Part shown: piece by piece, positions 20,892 to 31,463 of the stretch | How the letters are laid out: each line of letters starts with the position of its first letter | How positions within the stretch are numbered: position 1 is the first letter of the stretch | NCBI RefSeq assembly: GCF_016808335.1 | Contig: NC_053147.1 | Location: 68,570,960-68,634,959, forward strand | Source of the DNA: Panicum virgatum | Lineage: Eukaryota > Streptophyta > Magnoliopsida > Poales > Poaceae | DNA: 64,000 nt | Direction: 5' to 3' | Position numbers and translations under genes: made by a program | Notes under the pieces: model-generated | The model's database searches: none | The model's input: only the letters and a program-made list of their open reading frames with translations | What the model was told of the DNA's origin: nothing

Positions 20892-23800
20892 ATGGCATCC
20901 CTTGTTCACCCCCGCCGCTACCAGACCGAGGGAGAGTTGAACACAGTGCGCCGTCTGCTGGGATGGAGTGCTCAGCAGACCGGCTGGGGGGTGCGAGCAG
21001 GCTCGGTTCCCCTTGGCAACCTCCGCGCCGGGGAGTTTGTGCTATTTATCTCGCACATCTCCACCGGCGTGGGACTGCCGATTTCTTCGTTCCTGCTGCT
21101 GCTGCTGGAAGACTTCGGCCTCCAACTTCAGCATCTGACGCCGCACTCCCTCCTCCTGACGTCCATCTTCGTGCATTTATGCGAGATGTTCGTGGGAGTT
21201 CGGCCCTGCGTCATCCTCTTCCGCTACTTCTTCATTCTGGTGAGGTCCGGAAGGAGCAAGGACGAGGTGGGGGGATACTACTTCCAGGTGAGGAGTGACC
21301 TGGCAACTCCTTACATTCCCGGCCTTGCTGGTGGGAAGTGGGAGGAGTGGCGCAGGGACTGGGTGATCGCCACCACCGAAGCCAACGAGCGCCTCACCCT
21401 GCCGACCGAGGGGCCCGCCTCCGACAAGGCATCCTGGAGGGCCAAGCCGTCGCTGCAGCCAGAGTTCGACTCCGTGCTGGACAAGATCAGGTCGCTGGCG
21501 GAGAGCGGCCTCACCTCGTGGCACGTGCTCGGGGACTTCGTGAAGCACCGGATCGCTCCCCTGAAGCAGCGGCCGCGTGCTGCGTGGAACTTCACCGGCC
21601 TCAACGACTACAGCAGGACCCAACGCGGAGAGGGGAGCGACCTGACCCAGGAGGCCTTGGAGGTTCTGGTGCGGAACGTAACGGGGGACGCCTTCATCCC
21701 GGAGAACCTGATCCTCCCACAGAGCATAGTCCCCCTCTGCGAGGACTCCGCGAGGGTGGCGGTGCTGGCAACCCTGCCGACTCTGGACGACGGGGGACTG
21801 GCCCCACGCCAGATCGGAGGCGACGCGAACCGCGGGCTCCGGATCCCTGGTGCATCCGGGGATCAGGCTACGCTGAGCGCTGCGGGATCCGGCGCCACCA
21901 CGAAGGGGAAGCAGGCCGCGGCTAGCAGCGCGGCCGCAGCCGGCTCCAGCCGGGCACAGGGCAGCTCCGGTGCGTCGTCGGGCGACACAGGCCGGCGCAG
22001 GCTACTCCGGGGCGACGGGACCCTGGTCTCGGAGCCCGCCGCGAAGCGCCAGAGGTCTTCTGAGGGCGCAGGCCAGGGTAGCTCCCGGGCTGCCGGCCCC
22101 CACGGGCCCTCTGGGGCGACTGGACCACCACCATCGCCGCCGAGGAATTCCTCCCGCCGGCAGCAAGAGCAGCAGCAGCAGCAACAACCGCAAGAGCAGC
22201 GGCAGCAGGCATGCGGGCGGCAACAGCAGCAACAGGTGCGACCCCGGGTTGCGCCCATGCCGCAGCCACAGGGACAGCAGCAGCGGGAGCAAGCCCGGGT
22301 TGCGCCTGCATCGCAGCTGCAAGGGCAGCAGCAGCAACAGCAGCAGCCGCAAGAGAAGAGGCCCGGGCTCCGGGGACGCTGGGTACCCGGTACTTCTGGG
22401 TTAGTGTCATTCTGCTCTCTTCCCTTGCGCCGGTGCTCTGTTTTGTTTGTTTTCTTAAGGCTTTTCTGCTTTGTTACCAGGGCTCCTCGCCCCAGCGGTT
22501 CTTCTACCCTCGCCGGCACATCGGCAGGTGCCCAGGCGGCGGCGGCCTCGGCGTCGACAGCGACGGCGACAGCAGATGCGGGACCCTCTCTGGACGCCGC
22601 GGCCCCCGGCGCTGCGGCGGCGGGGGCGCCAGTGCTGGGCGCAGCCGCACCCGACACGGTGGTGGAGATGCCGGTGCTGGGCGCAGCCGCACCTGACGCA
22701 TCGGCGGCGGGGGCGCCGGTACTTGGCACAGCCGCACCCGACGCGGCGACGGCGGAGGCACCGGGGCAGGGCACGGCCGCGTCCGCCACGGCGGCAGCGG
22801 GGGCGCCGGAGCTGAGCTCGGCCGCGCCCGACACGGCGGCAGCGGGGGCGCCGGAGCTGAGCTCGGCCGCGCCCGACACGGCGGCAGCGGGGGCGCCGGA
22901 GCTGAGCTCGGCCGCGCCCGACACGGCGGCAGCGGGGGCGCCGGAGCTGAGCTCGGCCGCGCCCGACACGGCGGAAGCGGGGGCGCCGGAGCTGAGCTCG
23001 GCCGCGCTCGACACGGTGGCAGCGGAGGCGCCAGAGACAAGTGCTGATGCGGAAGCCCCCACCTCCAGCTCCGGTCCGGTTGCAGAGGAGGAGTTCGAGG
23101 TGGTCTTCGGCAGGCGGCTCCTGCAGCTCCAACCCCCGGAGGAGGATGCGACTCCCCTTCCTCAGGTGCTGTTGCAGGTTCGGCGGTCGATCGAAGAAGC
23201 TACCTCCTCCGCCGAGACGGCCTTCCTGCGAGAGTGGTCTACACTGGAGAGCGAGCGCCAGCGCCTCTCCGACTGGCACACCCGCCTGGAAGCGCATACG
23301 AAGGCTGAAGCCTCCCGCGCTGCAAAAACTCGGTCAAAGCTCAAGGCGGACCAGGAGGCCTACCGAGCCAACCTTAGGAAGGTGTTTGACCGGGAGTTCG
23401 CAGTGTCGAACCGAGAGAAATCCCTGGCGCAGCGGGAGCAGGATTTCACTCTGGAGGTTGTTGGCTTCGCAGCTCAGCGGTCCGACCTCGAAGCCCACCT
23501 TGCGGCTCGACAGTCCGAGCTGGAGACTCGCAGCGAGGACCTCGAGATCCGGAGGCAGGAGCTCGACGTCTTCTCTGCGACTCTGCAGGGATGGCGTGAA
23601 CAACTGCAGGAGAGAGCCCTCCAGCTGACTGCCGACGAGGCGGTTTTGGAGGAGGGCTGGAAATCCCTCGCCAAGCGGGAGGCCCATGCCACCGGCATAG
23701 AAAAGGAACTCGGGCGCCAGCGTGAGTCGCTCAAGAAGTTGAAGGACCAGGCGGAGGAGAGGGAGGCCGAGCTCGAGGAGAGGTCCCGCGGGCTCGAGGA

Positions 23801-24218
23801 AAGGTCCCGCGAGGTGGAGGTGGCCAAAGCGGCTCTGGACACCCGGGTGCGAGATGCGGTCCAGGAGGCGGTCCGGAAGCACCAGGAGGACCAGCGCGCG
23901 GGAGCCCAGCGGATCGCTGACTGGGCGGCCGAAGCGAGCCTCGCACTGGTGCCATTTGGAATGAGCCCAATCCAGGTGGCGGAGCCGCCAGCTTCGATAG
24001 CTGACACCTTCCCAGTGCTGAGCTCTGCTTCGGATAGGCTCCAGCGCCTGGAGCCGGTCCTTGCTGGACAGCTCGAAACCGAGGGCCGCGAGCTGATCCG
24101 GATGGTGGCGGAGCACATCCTGACCTGCCTCCGGAGCCATGACCCGACCATCTCGTTGGCGCCCGTGGTCGATGGCCCTGTAGCGGAGACGGAGGCCGCC
24201 GCTCGGGAGAGCGTGTAG
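20892..24218 (+). CDS. Antisense ORF of the Gypsy element (Transposase_28 / 'putative gypsy-type transposon' family)
   Basis: This long frame runs opposite to pol. The N-terminal 300 residues match the plant family annotated as putative gypsy-type transposase (Transposase_28), seen in GVGLPISSFLLLLLEDFGLQ, LTPHSLLLTSIFVHLCEMFVG and KWEEWRRDWV. A glutamine-rich stretch, a 15-residue repeat region (AAPDTAAAGAPELSS) and a long coiled coil (about 23100-23930) follow. An 81-base GT-AG intron (22400-22480) appears present; being a multiple of three without stops, it leaves the frame open spliced or not. The start at 20892 (MASLVHPRRYQTEGEL) is preferred over 20766 because homology begins there. Function unknown; there is no evidence that it is a transposase. 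The frame is intact. Confidence 0.75.
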   Translation: MASLVHPRRYQTEGELNTVRRLLGWSAQQTGWGVRAGSVPLGNLRAGEFVLFISHISTGVGLPISSFLLLLLEDFGLQLQHLTPHSLLLTSIFVHLCEMFVGVRPCVILFRYFFILVRSGRSKDEVGGYYFQVRSDLATPYIPGLAGGKWEEWRRDWVIATTEANERLTLPTEGPASDKASWRAKPSLQPEFDSVLDKIRSLAESGLTSWHVLGDFVKHRIAPLKQRPRAAWNFTGLNDYSRTQRGEGSDLTQEALEVLVRNVTGDAFIPENLILPQSIVPLCEDSARVAVLATLPTLDDGGLAPRQIGGDANRGLRIPGASGDQATLSAAGSGATTKGKQAAASSAAAAGSSRAQGSSGASSGDTGRRRLLRGDGTLVSEPAAKRQRSSEGAGQGSSRAAGPHGPSGATGPPPSPPRNSSRRQQEQQQQQQPQEQRQQACGRQQQQQVRPRVAPMPQPQGQQQREQARVAPASQLQGQQQQQQQPQEKRPGLRGRWVPGTSGLVSFCSLPLRRCSVLFVFLRLFCFVTRAPRPSGSSTLAGTSAGAQAAAASASTATATADAGPSLDAAAPGAAAAGAPVLGAAAPDTVVEMPVLGAAAPDASAAGAPVLGTAAPDAATAEAPGQGTAASATAAAGAPELSSAAPDTAAAGAPELSSAAPDTAAAGAPELSSAAPDTAAAGAPELSSAAPDTAEAGAPELSSAALDTVAAEAPETSADAEAPTSSSGPVAEEEFEVVFGRRLLQLQPPEEDATPLPQVLLQVRRSIEEATSSAETAFLREWSTLESERQRLSDWHTRLEAHTKAEASRAAKTRSKLKADQEAYRANLRKVFDREFAVSNREKSLAQREQDFTLEVVGFAAQRSDLEAHLAARQSELETRSEDLEIRRQELDVFSATLQGWREQLQERALQLTADEAVLEEGWKSLAKREAHATGIEKELGRQRESLKKLKDQAEEREAELEERSRGLEERSREVEVAKAALDTRVRDAVQEAVRKHQEDQRAGAQRIADWAAEASLALVPFGMSPIQVAEPPASIADTFPVLSSASDRLQRLEPVLAGQLETEGRELIRMVAEHILTCLRSHDPTISLAPVVDGPVAETEAAARESV
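22794..23010. repeat. 45-bp minisatellite in the antisense ORF
   Basis: Four to five near-identical 45-base units (core ggggcgccggagctgagctc) encode a 15-residue alanine/proline-rich repeat; degenerate units extend back to about 22600. The period is a multiple of three, so the frame is kept. Confidence 0.9.
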
Positions 24219-25689
24219 GAGGTCGTTGACTTCGTCGCCGCCTACTTCAAGCGAGAGCCTGCAGACCCTTGAGCTGGGCATTATATCTTTTTCCTTTTGC
24301 ATTATGTAACAAACTTTGTACTAGCTAAAATTTTTGAAGTAGAAGAAACTTCAACTTAGCTGTTTGTCTATTGTTGATTTGTGGTATGCAGCACCCCGGC
24401 GCCCTGGCCCCCTGGCGGATAGGTTCAGTTGATTGGACCTGTCTGCCACATGAGCCGTAGGAGATGCTCCGGACCTCCTTGGTATAGGGCTGCATAGTCT
24501 GTAAGACGAGCAAGCGCCTTGTTCCCTGTGTAGTATACAGGACTACAGATAGAAGAATCAAGTTCGCTTATACAGTAGCAATGATACTGCGACTTAGCTA
24601 TTTGACGCATGCAGAATCCGTTCGTGATGTGTGGAACAAAGCGGATGCTCCGGGCCCCCTGGGAGATAGACTCAGTTGTTTTGAGTCTGTCTACCATTGA
24701 GACTGGACCTTGATCTGCATGAAGGCTTTGAAGCAGGTGCCAGGACCCCCTGGTAGGTAGGCTCAATGGTTTGAGGCTGGCTACCACCAGTCAGGGCTTA
24801 ACCTGTGTACCACTTAAAATTTACAGCTTAGTAACAGGCCCGCGGGACTCGTCCGTGACCAGTGCCAGGCTGGTACAAGGTCCGGGGCTCTAGATGCGCA
24901 GGTCCAGGTTGCTCAGCGCTTGTTACAGAGTGGTGGAGTGTGCAGGCTTAGGGTACGGGACCAGGCTAAGGCGCTACACAAAGCTCCGGACCATTCCAGG
25001 AACAGCACGATCTTCCCGGACCTGGCTTCATCATCCCAGGCCTCTCGCAGCGGTGGCAAGGTCACTTTGTTGTACTCGATCTTTTGAGATATAGGACTGG
25101 ACATGCCGTGTTGGACTTAGGAAACCAACTCTTGAGCTGGAACGGGGTCCGGGCCCTTAATTACCCGACTCCAGGTACTAGAGTACTTGTTACAGGGTGG
25201 TGGAGTGTGTAGGCTTTTGGGTACGGAACCAGCTAAGCGGCTACACAGGACTCCGGACCACCCCAGGAAACAAGCACCCGCTCTCCAGAGTAGGTCCCTA
25301 AGGGTCCGGACTCTTCTCCAGCAGCAAGAGGGTCCGGATCTGTACGGCAGTCCAGCAACTCAGCTCAGATCTTAGTTGTAGCAACAAGGGCAGAGGTCCC
25401 CGCGGGGGTTAGAGAGGTAAAAACTTGAGAATCGGCATGCGAATTTAAATTTTGACACAAAGACAGAACTGGGAGAAATTATTTCCTTTGCAATCTTGTT
25501 GTACATGGCTTGCGCGATGGATGCCAGAGACCGGGTTCACGAGGTCGGACCTCTACCGTTCTGGGCCGCGCGTTAGCCGACGGTGCGATGGATGCCAGAG
25601 GTCGGGTTTACGAGGGTGGCCCCCAACCGCTCTGGGCCGCACGGTAACTCTATCTTATTACAAAGGAAAGGATTATTTTCCGGCTCTGC
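24219..25689. repeat. Spacer between antisense ORF and integrase, with internal direct repeats
   Basis: No gene is recognisable. Two diverged direct repeats are visible: about 80 bp at 24917-25000 and 25184-25268 (core ttacagRgtggtggagtgt), and about 60 bp at 25513-25570 and 25583-25645 (core gcgatggatgccagag). Such spacers separate the convergent pol and antisense ORFs in Tat-type elements. Confidence 0.7.
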
Positions 25690-28002
25690 CTAGGTGTAAA
25701 ACTTACGCAGATGCTCTATGTTCCATGGGTTGGGCTGCGGCACTCCATCTTCTGTGGCGAGGCGAACGCATCCGGGCCGGCATACCTCTGTAACCTTGAA
25801 GGGCCCCTCCCAGCTGGGGGAAGTTTGTGGAGCCCTTCTCGGCTCAGGATCCGTCTGAGGACGAGGTCGCCAGCCCGGAGCTCCCTGCTGTGCACGAACC
25901 GTTGATGATAGCGCCGGAGCACCTGGTTGTAGCGTGCGTTTCGGATTGCTGCTCGCCACCTTCGCTCATCAACGAAGTCCACGTCGTCGCGCCGCAGTTG
26001 TTCCTGCATGGATTCGTCAAAGGCCTGGACCCGTGGTGAGCCCAGGTGAATTTCTGGGGGAAGGCATGCTTCAGCCCCGTAGACCAGGAAGAACGGAGTC
26101 TCCCCGGTGGCTCGGCTGGGTGTGGTCCGATTGCCCCATAGTACGCATGGAAGCTCGTCAACCCACTTGGCACCGTGCTTCTTCAAGCAGTTGTAGGTGC
26201 GGGTCTTGAGTCCCCTGAGGATCTCTGCATTCGCTCTCTCAACCTGTCCATTGCTACGAGGATGTGCTACGGACGCAAAGCATAGCTGGATGCCGATGTC
26301 CTCACAGTACTCTTGGAAGAGTCTGCTTTTGAATTGGGTCCCGTTATCCATGATGATGCGGCTTGGGACGCCAAATCTGCACACAATGGACCTGAGGAAG
26401 GCGACTGCTGATTTCTTAGTGATATTCACCACAAGGGTAACTTCCGGCCACTTGGTGAACTTGTCGATGGCGACATATAGGAACCGGTACCCGCCGACAG
26501 CCCGGGGGAATGGCCCCAGGATATGCACACCCCACACAGCGAATGGCCATGAGGGCAGAATCATCTGCAGAGCTTGAGCCGGGGTGTGTATTTGCTTTGC
26601 ATGGAATTGGCATGCTTTGCAGGACCTTACCAGCTCAGCCGCATCCTGGAGTGCTGTTGGCCAGTAGAAACCATGCCGAAAGGCCTTGCCAACAAGCGTG
26701 CGAGAGGAGGAATGACTTCCACACTCGCCTCCATGGATCTCCGCGAGCAACTCGCGGCCCTCTCCCTGGGAAATGCACCGCATGAGGACACCGTTGGCGC
26801 CACGGCGGTAGAGATCCCCTTCTACCACCGCGTAGCGTTTAGCCAACCGGACTATGCGCTCAGCGGACACATCGTCATCAGGGAGGATGTTATCTTTCAG
26901 GTAGTCCCGGATCTCGGAGATCCATGCATCGGGAGCTCCCTGAGTAGGTGGGTGTGGCTCTGCGAGGTCACCAGGATCCTCAACAGGGCACACGGCCCAG
27001 GTTGGGCACCACAGGTGGAGTACTGCCGGGACCGCTGGCTTCGAGGTGCCAGCTTGATTCCCCTCACCCAGCTCGGCAGGCTGGGTGGTAGGTCTCAGCA
27101 GCCGTCTTTCAAAGACACCCTCGGGCACGGATGCCCAGGTAGATGCTCTCGCAGAGAGATCATCTGCTGTTGAGTTGTGCTCGCGGGGAACATGTTGCAG
27201 TTCCAAGGCGTCGAAGTCCTTCTCGAGCTTCCTCACGTGTATGAGGTATGCCGCGAGCTGGGGATTGTTGCAGTTGCAATCCCCTCGGACCTGCTTGATG
27301 ATTAGCTGGGAGTCCCCCTTCACCAGAAGCTGCCGGACCCCCAATGAGAGGGCTTGCGTCAGGCCAAAGATAAGAGCTTCGTACTCCGCCATGTTGTTGG
27401 TGGCCTTGAACTCAAGGTGCACCATGTACTTCAGCTGATCTCCGTTTGGGTCGATGAGGACCACACCAGCCTCGGCCCCCTTCTCGCGGGCGGACTCGTC
27501 AAAGAAGAGTGTCCAGTGAGGCTCGGTGAAGACTGGTGTCCTGATTTCCGGCTCCGGGGGTCCAGCGTTGACGACCGGACCCCCAGGATTGCTTGGGGAA
27601 GGAGTCCACTCCGCTATGAAATCAGCCAGGATCTGGCTCTTGATTGCATGGCGTGGCTGGAAGTCCAATTGAAACTCTGCCAGCTCTGCCGCCCACTTGG
27701 CGATATTGCCTGTGGCGTTGGAGTTGTGCAGGATCGCTCTTAACGGGTAAGAGGTCACTACGACAACTCGGTGTGCCTGAAAGTAGTGGCGCAGTTTCCT
27801 GGACGCAATAAGTATCGCATAGATAAGCTTATGCGTCTCAAGATACCTGGCCTTCGCCTCGTGGAGGACTTCGCTGACGTAGTAAACTGGCTTTTGGACG
27901 GTCCGGATCCTAGTTTCCGGGTCCGGCTCGCCCTTATCCACCACATCAGGTCCTTGGGCCCCCAGCGGCTCTGGGTTCCCATTGGCACAAGGCTCGTCCG
28001 GA
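25690..28002 (-). pseudogene. Gypsy pol fragment: RNase H and integrase
   Basis: The frame enters just before RNase H (KPVYYVSEVLHEAKARY), whose acidic residues are kept ([21 protein letters not shown]). The integrase follows with an H-H-C-C zinc finger (HGGECGSH...CKACQ) and the core motifs IIMDNGTQF and NGQVERAN. The first catalytic Asp, normally in WG-x-D-I-L-G-P-F-P, is His (GVHILGPFP), so strand transfer should be lost. A one-base shift in a C run at about 25816 throws off the last 40 codons; the expected end (NPWNIEHLRKFYT) lies in another frame. Gag, protease and reverse transcriptase are missing upstream. Confidence 0.9.
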
Positions 28003-28022
28003 CCCCCTACCTGGCGCGCCAA
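28003..28022 (-). other. Primer binding site of the minus-strand Gypsy element
   Basis: Read on the minus strand, TTGGCGCGCCAGGTAGGGGG starts one base inside the 5' LTR. The identical 20-mer adjoins the LTR of the second Gypsy element at 56694-56713, so both use the same primer tRNA; I have not assigned its identity. Confidence 0.85.
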
Positions 28023-28023
28023 A

Positions 28024-29090
28024 TGTCGTGGTGCTGCAACCACGGCCGGGTGGCGGAAGGCACCCGCCCTAGCCCAGAGGGTGTGTACTCGGGGGTTAGC
28101 TAGTCCCAGTTAGATTTCAGTCACGAACACGATGAACACAGCAAGATTTAGAGTGGTTCGGGCCGCCGGAGCGTAATACCCTACGTCCACTGTGTGTTGT
28201 ATTGCCTCCCCACGAGAGTGTGAGAGCTGCGAGAGCTTGTGTCTGGCTGGAGATGTCCTGTGCACAGCGAGCGCCTCCCTTTTATATCTCAAGGGAGGCG
28301 CGTACATGGCTGCTGGGACCCCGATAAGTGGGCCCAGCTATGCGGTATAAAATATCGTACTGTTCATCATTATGGCGTTGCAGGCAAAGGAGATCTTTCT
28401 CTGGATATCTTTGCCTGCTCTTGGAGTCTCCCGTTCAGCATGTCTTGGTGCTGTCTTGTCGGAACGGCGCCCGTCGTAGCCAGCGGCGTCGCCTGCCACG
28501 TAGCTGAACGGCCACGTAGCTGAACGGCTGTATAGGGAGCGGCGTAGGCGGCATGATGGAAAAGCGCCGTGCCGTCGTATCCATTTAATGCTTGAGACGG
28601 GCTCTGCGCGGGCGCGGCACAGGCGGCCGCACTGTGCGCCTTGGTAATACGCGGTGCACAGCGGGGCCTGACAAAGGCTGTGCCGCGTGCTGCGGCGGCA
28701 GAGCACGCGTCAACCACCGCATTAAATGCGGTGGGTGGGCGAGTCCCCCTTGCAGAGGACTCGCGCACGAGCCCGCGCCCGTGCCTCCGGGACACGTGGC
28801 GGCTCTGGACCCCCACACGGTAAGGGGGGGTCCGGATGGCGCAGGAGGTCCCGGACCCCTATGGGGGGTCCGAGGCCTCGGCTGTCGGCTCGGAGCTTCC
28901 CTTCCTTAGTCACGTGGCGTCTCCGGACCCATCCCCAGGCGGGGAACGGGTCCGAGGCCGTTGGCCTGATGAGGAAAGAGCCTGACCGGTGGGGCCTGGC
29001 TTCTCCGTCCTTACGCGTAGTTTTCGGATAACTACGCGGGTCCTGCCTTGCTGCAGTAAGAGTGGGTATCCCTGCTACAAGGTACTGACA
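28024..29090 (-). repeat. Gypsy 5' LTR (minus-strand element)
   Basis: 1067 bp, nearly identical to 16365-17430, with only scattered substitutions and one- or two-base indels. It is followed by the target duplication GACTT. Confidence 0.95.
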
Positions 29091-29243
29091 GACTTAACTT
29101 GTACCGTAAACGATTCAGAGATGTAAACCTTATAAAACTACTGCCTAATTGAATCTACTTATACCCAACTAGTATCTGCTAATGACGACGCTCCAACTAT
29201 ATAATGTAGAGATCTTTCTTAATTCTAATCTAGCACTAGTAAA

Positions 29244-29853
29244 CTAGTCCGACGTAGTCGAGCTCCACCGATCCAGCCACATCTTGCCGTCCTCCGTGAT
29301 GTCGCTGAGCGTGATGCCCTTGGCCGCCGTTAGCTCCTCCACCTCCACGCTATCCGTGCCGAGCCGGACGCCCACCAGGTGCTTCGCGGGAGGCACCGTT
29401 GCGTCGAGTTGTGCCTTCTCCTGGTTGAGTGTCACCCAGTAGCCTCCCCTGGCATCGCGCCTCACGTTGTCCATGTACCCCGGCAGGTCCGTCAGAAGCT
29501 CGTACTGCCCGACCTTGGACCGCCTCAGCCAATACCTGAACGCCTGCGCCGGCACCATTGTGTGCCACCACCACGTGCGTCCTGTCGGCGCTCACGGCCA
29601 CGCCGTTTGGGTACAGCAGGCCGGCCCCCCTGAGCACGGCGACCTCCTTGGTCCACGCATCGTACCGGAGTAGCCGTCCCGTCGCGTCGGCGTTCATCAT
29701 GATCTTCGTGTTGAACCTGTGCAGGTACGTGGTGCTGCCGTCGGTGAAGTAGACGTCGCCGGTGGCCTGGTCGAGGTACAGCCTCAGCCAGTCAAGCACA
29801 ACAATGTATTTTGGTTCCCTCCAATGCTTCAGAGTTCCATGGCCCGTATACAC
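29244..29853 (-). pseudogene. Strictosidine-synthase-like gene fragment, copy A
   Basis: The minus-strand translation shows DQATGDVYFTDGSTTY, GRLLRYDAWTKEVAVL and LLYPNGVAVSADRTHVVVA, then in another frame FRYWLRRSKVGQYELL and DLPGYMDNVRRD. These are blades of the six-bladed propeller of plant strictosidine-synthase-like proteins, most of which are not alkaloid enzymes. A frameshift lies at about 29545 and the N-terminal half is absent, so it is a pseudogene. A shorter copy lies at 36296-36600. Confidence 0.85.
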
Positions 29854-30608
29854 AAATCCTTGTCCTTGAGACCTTGACAGTGAAATTTAAGTTGTTCTAC
29901 TTACTTGTTGTAACACTTTGAATGGTGCATCCCAAGGAATTGGATTATATATAGGATGTGACAGTGTAGTAGTCTTTGGTACTGGCCTACCATCCGTTGC
30001 TACAAGTCATCTAGTAATCGTTCATGTATCATTCATCTACCATGAGTATGAGACATGAGTTCGTTTTCATGGCGCATGTATGATTGTGGTTGTTTGCGTG
30101 CCAATGTCGTGTGCCCTGAAATGAACAAGGGGCCGATCGAGGAATAAACAATGCACGTCTCCATTGCTTTTAGTCCCATACCGGGGATCCAATCAGGCAG
30201 GATGGCACTCAAATGCGTGGGCCGGCGCAGGAACGGCGTGACGCATGAGCCCAACATGTCAGCACATCCAGTCAACGAGGAAACTTGTGTGCTGGTGGCC
30301 TCGTGTGCGGCACGCGCACGCAGCAAACATCTTGAATTAAAAGGAAACAATTCACCCCTGGCCACCACAATCTCTTAACCCAGGCGCATGACACATCCTT
30401 CTTTCTTTTCTGCGTTTTGATTACCATGTTGCATTTTTGCTCATTGATCTCTGCTAAGCAACGCAAATTCTTCCTTACAGACACAGCAACTAAAGCAAGC
30501 TACAGAAAAATCCCAGTTACACTAGTTGATCTCTAGTTAAAAATGGCACAAGCCGTTTCACTCAGCTCAGTGATTTCCAGTTGGATCTCAAATTCCCAGT
30601 GGCAATAA
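29854..30608. other. Non-coding part of duplication copy A
   Basis: It aligns with 36600-37450 almost throughout. Short frames on both strands look like chance. No gene recognised. Confidence 0.7.
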
Positions 30609-30996
30609 ATTTTTTTTTTGAAACGAACTGTTTTTTTTTTTTGAAACGAACCGGCAGGAGAGCTGCCCGCTATATTAAAAAGAAAGGTGCCCCACGGGCA
30701 AAACAAACAAAGTTAGCATTGTACAAGGCCAAGCACGGGTCTCGCAAAAAAAGGTTGGAGAACCGGTCGTCCAACAAAGAAAAGAGAAACTACTAAGCCA
30801 AGAGCGCTGCCAAGTGCTTGGCGCCCGCCGCCTTCTAACTATTCGCTTGGTCCTTAATCCTTGAGATCACCATCGGGCACGGAGTTTCCTTGTGCTTGAA
30901 AATTTTTGCATTGCGGTCTAGCCAAATCTCCCAAACCACCAGCATGATGAGACTGCGTAATCCTTTTGCATCATTGGAGGGCACCCGCGCTAACCT
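30609..30996 (-). mobile_element. 5'-truncated LINE insertion (3' tail of ORF2)
   Basis: Read on the minus strand it holds the end of a plant LINE ORF2 (LVVWEIWLDRNAKIFKHKE) and then A-rich runs, seen as T runs at 30609-30619 and 30630-30642. It is flanked by a 10-bp duplication GTGGCAATAA (30599-30608 and 30997-31006). Copy B has uninterrupted sequence at this point (near 37445), so the insertion followed the duplication. Confidence 0.88.
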
Positions 30997-31006
30997 GTGG
31001 CAATAA

Positions 31007-31463
31007 TTACAGCTCATTAAGCCGCCGACTTTGTTCCATGCTCAACACGCAAGATAAATTAACTGTAAATCCCCACTCACTCCCTCAGGCATTACACTAA
31101 CAACATCAATTATTCCCATGAAAGAGCACCGGAGATTCAATCACGGTGCATCAGGATTCAGGAAGTACAAAAAACAAAACTGCCCTACCATCTTTGCTTG
31201 AAGTTGCTTTCCTCGTCGCTCGAAGTTGAGCCCTCGTACGCCTCCTGTACGAATGCCTGGAGCTGGATTTCCGACGCCTAAAACACGACCGCCCCTTCCT
31301 CCTACCATGGAACTCCTCATTGTAGTCATCAGACTCAAAGCTACCACTGTCCACTGCACGTCTAATCGTCTATGCTGACAGTCATCCCTTGGACTGCTAG
31401 CATGATGTGTTCCGGCCTTCTTCCGACTATGGTACTCCGCATAGTAGTCATGGGACTCGATGC
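31007..31463 (-). pseudogene. Truncated copy of the E3 ligase last exon and 3' UTR (copy A)
   Basis: The minus-strand frame DSGSFESDDYNEEFHGRRKGRS and KSSSRHSYRR repeats the C-terminus encoded at 37642-37950. It diverges by small indels that change the terminal residues. The homology stops at 31463 inside the exon, in the codons for SSIESHEY, so the upstream exons are absent and this copy cannot make the protein. Confidence 0.9.

Larger units (their letters stand above)
16365..29090 (-). mobile_element. Tat-type Ty3/Gypsy retrotransposon, internally deleted, with antisense ORF
   Basis: Two LTRs (16365-17430 and 28024-29090) are flanked by a perfect 5-bp duplication GACTT (16360-16364 and 29091-29095). 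The coding strand is minus: PBS, RNase H and integrase, a 1.5-kb spacer, then a plus-strand antisense ORF. Gag, protease and reverse transcriptase are absent: RNase H coding starts only about 100 bases after the PBS. A fragment of another LTR retrotransposon sits at about 17705-20643. The insertion site is in copy A of the duplication; copy B (near 36180) is uninterrupted. The LTRs differ by roughly a dozen and a half positions by eye, implying a young insertion. Confidence 0.93.
14605..31463. repeat. Segmental duplication, copy A (with later insertions)
   Basis: Blocks at about 14605-14745, 15741-16364, 29096-30608 and 30997-31463 align in the same order and orientation with 33000-33165, 33166-36180 and 36180-37920. 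They cover the PP2 intron and exon, the strictosidine-synthase-like fragment, shared non-coding sequence and the 3' end of the E3 ligase gene. Without insertions the unit is about 2.8 kb. Copy A ends inside the ligase's last exon. Confidence 0.88.

Noticed and set aside
21863..23062. Long alanine/serine-rich frame on the minus strand (399 codons), with others at 22455-23297 and 23334-24302
   Set aside because: They are GC-rich shadows of the plus-strand antisense ORF: repetitive composition, no known domain, and they overlap its minisatellite and coiled coil.
29244..29853. Functional strictosidine synthase and a possible alkaloid pathway
   Set aside because: Only a frameshifted C-terminal half of a strictosidine-synthase-like gene is present, with no partner pathway genes.
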